Shown piece by piece: positions 52,401 to 63,300 of a stretch of DNA of 64,000 bases. Made by a program: the position numbers and the translations under genes. The notes under the pieces are model-generated. The model made no database searches. It had not been told where the DNA came from and was given only the letters and a program-made list of their open reading frames with translations. Origin of the DNA: Elymus sibiricus (Eukaryota; Streptophyta; Magnoliopsida; Poales; Poaceae); assembly GCA_039707655.1 (NCBI GenBank), contig CM077673.1:506001-570000 (forward strand), given 5' to 3'. Within the stretch, counting starts at the first letter, position 1. Each line of letters begins with the position of its first letter.

Positions 52401-52720
52401 CCGAATGACAAAGTTATGACCGTTTTAGTGAACACCGGTCCATTTTATGGCAGTCCTTGAAAGAACTTCATTTTCCCGTGACGCTTTTTGCGTCACCGGC
52501 CCGAAATTTTGTGTCCTCGATAGTGGAGATATTGTTTCCACATATATATTGACCGATGCCAGGAATGCCCTTTCGTTCTTGGCTGTCACAAACATAAGTT
52601 ACAGCATGTCACACGGCGAAAACAAGGAGAATAAGGCATATAGCCGCTGGATTTTCTTGAATTTACGGCCAAATGGGATTGCTCGGATCATAGAGCATCT
52701 GTAGAAAGCTACGTTTGCCC
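46481..52720. repeat. Eleven-monomer block, copy 2 of the 6,242-bp tandem duplication
   Basis: Anchors 46,773 C, 47,341 A, 47,909 B/C, 48,477 A, 49,045 B, 49,612 C, 50,180 A, 50,748 B, 51,313 C, 51,880 A, 52,447 B. By eye about ten differences from copy 1 over the block, including one lost base in gccccaccagg near 51,021, so about 99.8 percent identity. This is far closer than neighbouring HOR units are to each other. Similarity to copy 1 decays after about 52,680 (gattgctcgg and ggggttctaatg). Confidence 0.93.
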
Positions 52721-55700
52721 CTACCAGGGGTTCTAATGTCTATAATCAACGTAATATCTTGAATTTCCTTCAAAAGGACGGGCCAATGGGTTCAGAAACT
52801 TGTCCGAAAACAACGGTGAATGATGTTCTTCGACTTTCAGGCCCAAAAAGTCCTGCTTAAGGCTGAATTTGAGGGTACTTCAGGCATCCTGGCGCAAGCG
52901 GGGAGTATTTTCTGGATTCACATGCTCGCCGCGAGTATTTTGAGGATTGTCGGTCCGATACGGACACCGAATGACAAAGTTATGACCGTTTTAGTGAACA
53001 CCGGTCCATTTTATGGCAGTCCTTGAAAGAACTTCATTTTCCCGTGACGCTTTTTGCCTCACCGCCCCGAAATTTTGTGTCCTCGATAGTGGAGATATTT
53101 TTTCCACATATATATTGACCGATGCCAGGAATGCCCTTTCGTTCTTGGCCGTGACACACATAAGTTACAACACGTCACAGGGCGAAAACGAGGAGAATAA
53201 GGCATATAATCGCTGGATTTTCTTGAATTTATGGCCAAATGGGATTGCGTGGATCATAGAGCATCTGCAGAAAGCTATGTTTGGCCCTACCAGGGGGACT
53301 AATGTCTATAATCAATGTAATCTCTTGAATTTCCTTCAAAAGGAATTGCCAATGGGTTGAGAAACTTTTCCGAAAAACAGCGGCGAATGATGTTCTTTGA
53401 CTTTCAGGCCCAAAAAGTCCTGCTTAAGGCCAAATTTGAGGGTACTCCGGGCATCCTGGTGCAAGCGGGGGTATTTTCTGGATTCGCACGCTTGCCGCGA
53501 GCATTTTAAGTACTTGTGGGTCCGAAACGGACACCGAATGACAAAGTTATGACTATTTTAGTGAACACAGGTGCATTTTATGGCAGTCCTTGAAAGAACT
53601 TCATTTTCCCGTGACGCTTTTTGCCTCACCGCCCCAAAATTTTGTGTCCTCGATAGTGGATATATTGTTCCCACATATCTATTGACCGATGCCAGGAATG
53701 CCCTTTCGTTCTTGGCTGTCACACACATAAGTTACAGCATGTTACACGGCGAAAACAAGGAGAATAAGGCATATAGCCGCTGGATTTTATTGAATTTACG
53801 GCCAAATGGGATTGCCCGGATCATAGAGCATCAACAGAAAGCTATGTTTGGCCCTACCAGGGGGACTAATGTCTATAGTCAACATAATCTCTCGAATTTT
53901 CTTCAAAAGGAATTGCCAATGGGTTGAGAATCTTGTCCGAAAAACAGCGGCGAATGATGTTCTTTGACTTTCAGGCCCAAAAAGTCCTGCTTAAGGCCAA
54001 ATTTGAGGGTACTCCGGGCATCCTAGCGTAAGCGGGGAGTATTTTCTGGATTCGCACACTCGCCGTGAGCATTTTGAGTACTTGTGGGTCCGAAACGGAC
54101 ACCGAATGACAAAGTTATGACCGTTTTAGTGAAAACCGGTCCATTTTATTTCAGTCCTTGAAAGAACTTCATTTTCCCGTGACGCTTTTTGCCTCACCGC
54201 CCCGAAATTTGTGTCCTCGATAGTGGAGATATTGTTTCCACATATATATTGACCGATGCCAAGAATGCCCTTTCATTCTTGGCTGTCACACACATAAGTT
54301 ACAGCATGTCACACGGCGAAAACAAGGAGAATAAGGCATACAGCCGCTGGATTTTCTTGAATTGACGGCCAAATGGGATTGCCCGGATCATAGAGCATTT
54401 GTAGAAAGCTACGTTTGCCCCTACCAGGGGGCTACTGTCTATAATCAACGTAATCTCTTGAATTTCCTTCAAAAGGAAGGGCCAATGGGTTCAGAAACTT
54501 GTCCGAAAACAGCGGTGAATGATGTTCTTTGACTTTCATGCCCAAAAAGTCCTGCTTAAGGCTGAATTTGAGGGTACTCCGGGCATCCTGGCGCAAGCGG
54601 GGAGTATTTTCTGGATTCACATGCTCGCCGCGAGTATTTTGAGTACTTGTCGGTCCGAAACGGACACCGAATAACAAAGTTATGACCGTTTTAGTGAACA
54701 CCGGTCCATTTTATAGCAGTCCTTGAAAGAACTTCATTTTCCCGTGACGCTTTTTGCCTCACCGCCCCGAAATTTTGTGTCCTCGATAGTGGAGATATTT
54801 TTTCCACATATATATTGACCGATGCCAGGAATGCCCTTTCGTTCTTGGTTGTGACACACATAAGTTACATCATGTCACACGGCGAAAACAAGGAGAATAA
54901 GGCATATAGCTGCTGGATTTTCTTGAATTTACGACCAAATTGGATTGCGCGGATCATAGAGCATCTGCAGAAAGCTATGTTTGGCCCTACCAGGGGGACT
55001 AATGTCTATAATCAATGTAATCTCTCGAATTTCCTTCAAAAGGAATTGCCAGTGGGTTGAGAAACTTGTCCGAAAAACAGCGGCGAATGATGTTCTTTGA
55101 CTTTCAGGCCCAAAAAGTCATGCTTAAAGCCAAATTTGAGGGTACTCCGGGCATCCTGGTGCAAGTGGGGGTATTTTCTGGATTCGCACGCTTGCCGCGA
55201 GCATTTTAAGTACTTGTGGGTCCGAAACGGACACCGAATGACAAAGTTATGACCATTTTAGTGAACACCGGTCCATTTTATGGCAGTCCTTGAAAGAACT
55301 TCATTTTCCCGTGACGCTTTTTGCCTCACCGCCCCGAAATTTTGTGTCCTCAACAGTGGAGATATTGTTCCCACATATATATTGACCGATGCCAGGAATG
55401 CCCTTTCGTTCTTGGCTGTCACACACATAAGTTACAGCATGTCACACGGCGAAAACAAGGAGAATAAGGCATATAGCCGCTGGATTTTCTTGAATTTACG
55501 GCCAAATGGGATTGCCCGGATCATAGAGCATCTGTAGAAAGCTACGTTTGCCCCAACCAGGGGGGCTAATGTCTATAATCAACGTAATCTCTTGAATTTC
55601 CTTCAAAAGGAAGGGCCAATGGGTTCAGAAACTTGTCCGAAAACAGCGGCGAATGATGTTCTTTGACTTTCAGGCCCAAAAAGTCCTGCTTATGGCTGAA

Positions 55701-55846
55701 TTTGAGGGTACTCCAGGCATCCTGGCACAAGCGGGGAGTATTTTCTGGATTCACATGCTCGCCGTGAGTATTTTGAGTACTTGTCGGTCCGAAACGGACA
55801 CCGAATGACAAAGTTATGACCGTTTTAGTGAACACCGGTCCATTTT
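52721..55846. repeat. Array segment 4: trimers leading out of the 6.2-kb duplication
   Basis: Anchors 53,013 C, 53,580 A, 54,148 B, 54,714 C, 55,280 A/B hybrid. The 53,013 and 53,580 monomers still carry the local markers of segment 3 (cagggcgaaaac, gtgcatttta). From 54,148 these disappear and the array returns to the general form, so a family boundary lies at about 54,000. Confidence 0.82.
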
Positions 55847-58800
55847 ATGGCAGTCCTTGAAAGAACTTCATTTTCCCGTGACGCTTTTTGCCTCACCGCC
55901 CCGAAATTTTGTGTCCTCGATAGTGGAGATATTTTTTCCACATATATATTGACCGATGCCAGGAATGCCCTTTCATTCTTGGCTGTCACACACATAAGTT
56001 ACATCATGTCACACGGCGAAAACAAGGAGAATAAGGCATATAGCCGCTGGATTTTCTTGAATTTATGGCCAAATGGGATTGCGCGGATCATAGAGCATCT
56101 GCAGAAAGCTATGTTTGGCCCTACCAGGGGGACTAATGTCTATAATCAATGTAATCTCTCGAATTTCCTTCAAAAGGAATTGCCAATGGGTTGAGAAACT
56201 TTTCCAAAAAACAGCGGCGAATGATGTTCTTTGACTTTCAGGCCCAAAAAGTCATGCTTAAGGCCAAATTTGAGGGTACTCCGGGCATCCTGGTGCAAGC
56301 GGGGGTATTTTCTGGATTCGCATGCTTGCCGCGAGCATTTTAAGTACTTGTGGGTCCGAAACGGACACCGAATGACAAAGTTATGACCGTTTTAGTGAAC
56401 ACTGGTCCATTTTATGGCAGTCCTTGAAAGAACTTCATTTTCCCGTGACGCTTTTTGCCTCACCGCCCCGAAATTTTGTGTTCTCGATAGTGGAGATATT
56501 GTTCCCACATATATATTGACCGAAGCCAGGAATGCCCTTTCGTTTTTGGCTGTCACACACATAAGTTACAGCATGTCACACGGCGAAAACAAGGAGAATA
56601 AGGCATATAGCCGATGGATTTTCTTGAATTTACAACCAAATGGGATTTCCCGGATCATAGAGGATCAGCAGAAAGCTATGTTTGGCCCTACCAGGGGGAC
56701 TAATGTCTATAATCAACGTAATCTCTCGAATTTCCTTCAAAAGGAATTGCGAATGGGTTGAGAAACTTGTCCGAAAAACAGCGGCGAATGATGTTCTTTG
56801 ACTTTCAGGCCCAAAAAGTCCTGCTTAACGCCAAATTTGAGGGTACTCCGGGCATCCTAGTGCTAGCGGGAAGTATTTTCTGGATTCGCACGCTCGCCGT
56901 GAGCATTTTGAGTACTTGTGGGTCCGAAACGGACACCGAATGACAAAGTTATGACCATTTTAGTGAACACCGGTCCATTTTATGGCAGTCCTTGAAAGAA
57001 CTTCATTTTCCCGTGACGCTTTTTGTCTCTCCGCCCCGAAATTTTGTGTCCTCGATAGTGGAGATATTGTTTCCACATATATATTGACCGATGCCAGGAA
57101 TGCCCTTTCGTTCTTGGCTATCACACACATAAGTTACAGCATGTCACACGGCGAAAACAAGGAGAATAAGGCATATAGCTGCTGGATTTTGTTGAATTTG
57201 CGGCCAAATGGGATTGCCCGGATCATAGAGCATCTGTAGAAAGCTACGTTTGCCCCTGCCAGGCGGGCTAATGTCTATAATCAACGTAATCTCTTGAATT
57301 TCCTTCAAAAGGAAGGGCCAATGGGTTCAGAAACTTGTCCGAAAACAGCGGCGAATGATGTTCTTTGACTTTCAGGCCCAAAAAGTCCTGCTTAAGGCTG
57401 AATTTGAGGGTACTCCAGGCATCCTGGCGCAAGCGGGGAGTATTTTATGGATTCACATGCTCGTCGTGAGTATTTTGATTACTTGTCGGTCCGAAACGGA
57501 CACCGAATGACAAAGTTATGACCGTTTTAGTGAACACCGGTCCATTTTATGGCAGTCCTTGAAAGAACTTCATTTTCCCGTGACGCTTTTTGCCTCACCG
57601 CCCCGAAATTTTGTGTCCTCGATAGTGGAGATATTTTTTCCACATATATATTTACCGATGCCAGGAATGCCCTTTCGTTCTTGGCTATGACACACATAAG
57701 TTACAGCACGTCACACGGCGAAAACAAGGAGAATAAGGCATATAGCCGCTGGATTTTCTTGAATTTACGGCCAAATGGGATTGCCCGGATCATAGAGCAT
57801 CTGTACAAAGCTACGTTTGCCCCTACCAGGGGGGCTAATGTCTATAATAAACGTAATCTCTTGAATTTCCTTCAAAAGGAAGGGCCAATGGGTTCAGAAA
57901 CTTGTCCGAAAACAGCGGCGAATGATGTTCTTTGACTTTCAGGCCCAAAAAGTCCTGCTTAAGGCTGAATTTGAGGGTACTCCAGGCATCCTGGCGCAAG
58001 CGGGGAGTATTTTCTGGATTCACATGCTCGCGGCGAGTATTTTGAGTACTTCTCGGTCCGAAACGGACACCGAATGACAAAGTTATGTCCGTTATAGTGA
58101 ACACCGGTCCATTTTATGGCAGTCCTTCAAAGAACTTCATTTTCCCGTGACGCTTTTTGCCTCACCGCCCCGAAATTTTGTGTCCTCGATAGTGGAGATA
58201 TTTTTTCCACAAATATATTGACCGATGCCAGGAATGCCCTTTCGTTCTTGTCTATGACATACATAAGTTACAGCATGTCACACGGCAAAAACGAGGAGAA
58301 TAAGACATATAGCCGCTGGATTTTCTTGAATTTACGGCCAAATGGGATTGCGCGGATCATAGAGCATCTGCAGAAAGCTATATTTGGCCCTACCAGGGGG
58401 GACTAATGTCTATAATCAATGTAATCTCTCGAATTTCCTTCAAAAGGAATTGCCAATGGGTTGAGAAACTTGTCCGAAAAACAGCGGAGAATGATCTTCT
58501 TTGACTTTCAGGCCCAAAAAGTCCTGCTTAAGGCCAAATTTGAGGGGACTCCGGGCATTATGGTGCAAGCGGGGGTACTTTCTGGATTCGCACGCTTGCC
58601 GCGAGCATTTTAAGTACTTGTGGGTCCGAAATGGACACCGAATGACAAAGTTATGACCATTTTAGTGAACACCAGTCCATTTTATGGCAGTCCTTGAAAG
58701 AACTTCATTTTCACGTGACGCTTTTTGCCTCATCGCCCCAAAATTTTGTGTCCTCGATAGTGGAGATATTGTTTCCACATATATATTGACCGATGCCAGG

Positions 58801-60384
58801 AATGCCCTTTCGTTCTTTGCTGTCACACACATAAGTTAGAGCATGTCACACGGCAAAAAACAGGACAATAAGGCATATAGCCGCTGGATTTTCTTGAATT
58901 TACGGCCAAATGGGATTGCCCGGATCATAGAGCATCTGCAGAAACCTACGTTTGTCCCTACCAGGGGGACTAATGTCTATAATCAACGTAATCTCTCGAA
59001 TTTCCTTCAAAAGGAAGTGCCAATGGGTTGAGAAACTTGTCCGAAAAACAGCGGCGAATGATGTTCTTTGACTTTCAGGCCCAAAAATCATGCTTAAGGC
59101 CAAATTTGAGGGTACTCCGGGCATCTTGGTGCAAGCGGGGGTATTTTCTGGATTCGCACGCTTGCCGCGAGCATTTTAAGTACTTGTGGGTCCGAAACGG
59201 ACACCGAATGACAAAGTTATGACCGTTTTAGTGAACACCGGTCCATTTTATGGCAGTCCTTGAAAGAACTTCATTTTCCCGTGACACTTTTTGCCTCACC
59301 GCCCCGAAATTTTGTGTCCTCGATAGTGGATATATTGTTCCCACATATATATTGACCGATGCCAGGAATGCCCTTTCGTTCTTGGCTGTCACACACATAA
59401 GTTACAGCATGTCACACGGCGAAAACAAGGAGAATAAGGCATATAGCCGCTGGATTTTCTTGAATTTACGACCAAATGGGATTGCTCGGATGATAGAGCA
59501 TCAGCAGAAAGCTATGTTTGGCCCTACCAGGGGGACTAATGTCTATAATCAACGTAATCTCTCGAATTTCCTTCAAAAGGAATTGCCAATGGGTTGAGAA
59601 ACTTGTCCGAAAAACAGCGGCGAATGATGTTCTTTGACTTTCAGTCCCAAAAAGTCCTTCTTAAGGCCAAATTTGAGGGTACTCTAGGCATCCTAGTGCA
59701 AGCGGGGAGTATTTTCTGGATTCGCACGCTCGCCGTGAGTATTTTGAGTACTTGTGGGTCCAAAACGGACACCGAATGACAAAGTTATGACCGTTTTAGT
59801 GAACACCGGTCCATTTTATGGCAGTCCTTGAAAGAACTTCATTTTCCCGTGACGCTTTTTGCCTCACCGCCCCGAAATTTTGTGTCCTCGATAGTGGAGA
59901 TATTTTTTCCACATATATATTGACCGATGCCAGGAATGCCCTTTCATTCTTGGCTGTCACACACATAAGTTACATCATGTCACACGGCGAAAACAAGGAG
60001 AATAAGGCATATAGCCGCTGGATTTTCTTGAATTTACGGCCAAATGGGATTGCGCGGATCATAGAGCATCTGCAGAAAGCTATGTTTGGCCCTACCAGGG
60101 GGACTAATGTCTATAATCAATGTAATCTCTCGAATTTCCTTCAAAAGGAATTGCCAATGGGTTGAGAAACTTTTCCGAAAAACAGCGGCGAATGATGTTC
60201 TTTGACTTTCAGGCCCAAAAAGTCATGCTTAAGGCCAAATTTGAGGGTACTCCGGGCATCCTGGTGCAAGCGGGGGTATTTTCTGGATTCGCACGCTTGC
60301 CGCGAGCATTTTTAGTACTTGTGGGTCCGAAACGGACACCGAATGACAAAGTTATGACCGTTTTAGTGAACACCAGTCCATTTT
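55847..60384. repeat. Eight-monomer block, copy 1 of the right-end duplication
   Basis: Anchors 55,847 C, 56,414 A, 56,982 B, 57,549 C/B hybrid, 58,116 C, 58,683 B/C hybrid (catgtcacacggcaaaaaacag), 59,250 A, 59,818 C. Private variants repeat 4,538 bp later up to about 62,800: accgaagccagg, tttacaaccaaatgg, gaggatcagcag, cttaacgcc, ctgctggattttgttg, ctgtacaaagc. Confidence 0.9.
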
Positions 60385-63300
60385 ATGGCAGTCCTTGAAA
60401 GAACTTCATTTTCCCGTGACGCTTTTTGCCTCACCGCCCCGAAATTTTGTGTCCTCGATAGTGGAGATATTGTTCCCACATATATATTGACCGGTGCCAG
60501 GAATGCCCTTTCGTTCTTGGCTGTCACACACATAAGTTACATCATGTCACACGGCGAAAACAAGGAGAATAAGGCATATAGCCGCTGGATTTTCTTGAAT
60601 TTACGGCCAAATGGGATTGCGCGGATCATAGAGCATCTGCAGAAAGCTATGTTTGGCCCTACCAGGGGGTCTAATGTCTATAATCAATGTAATCTCTCGA
60701 ATTTCCTTCAAAAGGAATTGCCAATGGGTTGAGAAACTTTTCCAAAAAACAGCGGCGAATGATGTTCTTTGACTTTCAGGCCCAAAAAGTCATGCTTAAG
60801 GCCAAATTTGAGGGTACTCCGGGCATCCTGGTGCAAGCGGGGGTATTTTCTGGATTCGCATGCTTGCCGCGAGCATTTTAAGTACTTGTGGGTCCGAAAC
60901 GGACACCGAATGACAAAGTTATGACCGTTTTAGTGAACACCGGTCCATTTTATGGCAGTCCTTGAAAGAACTTCATTTTCCCGTGACGCTTTTTGCCTCA
61001 CCGCCCCGAAATTTTGTGTCCTCGATAGTGGAGATATTGTTCCCACATATATATTGACCGAAGCCAGGAATGCCCTTTCGTTCTTGGCTGTCACACACAT
61101 AAGTTACAGCATGTCACACGGCGAAAACAAGGAGAATAAGGCATATAGCCGATGGATTTTCTTGAATTTACAACCAAATGGGATTGCCCGGATCATAGAG
61201 GATCAGCAGAAAGCTATGTTTGTCCCTACCAGGGGGACTAATGTCTATAATCAATGTAATCTCTCGAATTTCCTTCAAAAGGAATTGCCAATGGGTTGAG
61301 AAACTTGTCCGAAAAACAGCGGGGAATGATGTTCTTTGACTTTCAGGCCCAAAAAGTCCTGCTTAACGCCAAATTTGAGGGTACTCCGGGCATCCTAGCG
61401 CTAGCGGGAAGTATTTTCTGGATTCGCACGCTCGCCGTGAGCATTTTGAGTACTTGTGGGTCCGAAACGGACACCGAATGACAAAGTTATGACCGTTTTA
61501 GTGAACACCGGTCCATTTTATGGCAGTCCTTGAAAGAACTTCATTTTCCCTTGACGCTTTTTGTCTCACCGCCCCGAAATTTTGTGTCCTCGATAGTGGA
61601 GATATTGTTTCCACATATATATTGACCGATGCCAGGAATGCCCTTTCGTTCTTGGCTATCACACACATAAGTTACAGCATGTCACACGGCGAAAACAAGG
61701 AGAATAAGGCATATAGCTGCTGGATTTTGTTGAATTTACGGCCAAATGGGATTGCCCGGAACATAGAGCATCTGTAGAAAGCTACGTTTGCCCCTGCCAG
61801 GGGGGCTAATGTCTATAATCAACGTAATCTCTTGAATTTCCTTCAAGAGGAAGGGCCAATGGGTTCAGAAACTTGTCCGAAAACAGCGGCGAATGATGTT
61901 CTTTGACTTTCAGGCCCAAAAAGTCCTGCTTAAGGCTGAATTTGAGGGTACTCCAGGCATCCTGGCGCAAGCGGGGAGTATTTTATGGATTCACATGCTC
62001 GCCGTGAGTATTTTGATTACTTGTCGGTCCGAAACGGACACCGAATGACAAAGTTATGACCGTTTTAGTGAACACCGGTCCATTTTATGGCAGTCCTTGA
62101 AAGAACTTCATTTTCCCGTGACGCTTTTTGCCTCACCGCCCCGAAATTTTGTGTCCTCGATAGTGGAGATATTTTTTCCACATATATATTGACCGATGCC
62201 AGGAATGCCCTTTCGTTCTTGGCTGTGACACACATAAGTTACAGCACGTCACACGGCGAAAACAAGGAGAATAAGGCATATAGCCGCTGGATTTTCTTGA
62301 ATTTACGGCCAAATGGGATTGCCCGGATCATAGAGCATCTGTACAAAGCTACGTTTGCCCCTACCATGGGGGCTAATGTCTATAATAAACGTAATCTCTT
62401 GAATTTCCTTCAAAAGGAAGGGCCAATGGGTTCAGAAACTTGTCCGAAAACAGCGGCGAATGATGTTCTTTGACTTTCAGGCCCAAAAAGTCCTGCTTAA
62501 GGCTGAATTTGAGGGTACTCCAGGCATCCTGGCGCAAGCGGGGAGTATTTTCTGGATTCACATGCTCGCGGCGAGTATTTTGAGTACTTCTCGGTCCGAA
62601 ACGGACACCGAATGACAAAGTTATGTCCGTTATAGTGAACACCGGTCCATTTTATTTCAGTCCTTCAAAGAACTTCATTTTCCTATGACGCTTTTTGCCT
62701 CACCGCCCCGAAATTTTGTGTCCTCGATAGTGGAGATATTTTTTCCACAAATATATTGACCGATGCCAGGAATGCCCTTTCGTTCTTGTCTATGACATAC
62801 ATAAGTTAGAGCATGTCACACGGCAAAAAACAGGACAATAAGGCATATAGCCGCTGGATTTTCTTGAATTTACGGCCAAATGGGATTGCCCGGATCATAG
62901 AGCATCTGCAGAAACCTACGTTTGTCCCTACCAGGGGGACTAATGTCTATAATCAACGTAATCTCTCGAATTTCCTTCAAAAGGAAGTGCCAATGGGTTG
63001 AGAAACTTGTCCGAAAAACAGCGGCGAATGATGTTCTTTGACTTTCAGGCCCAAAAAGTCATGCTTAAGGCCAAATTTGAGGGTACTCCGGGCATCTTGG
63101 TGCAAGCGGGGGTATTTTCTTGATTCGCACGCTTGCCGCGAGCATTTTAAGTACTTGTGGGTCCGAAACGGACACCGAATGACAAAGTTATGACCGTTTT
63201 AGTGAACACCGGTCCATTTTATGGCAGTCCTTGAAAGAACTTCATTTTCCCGTGACACTTTTTGCCTCACCGCCCCGAAATTTTGTGTCCTCGATAGTGG

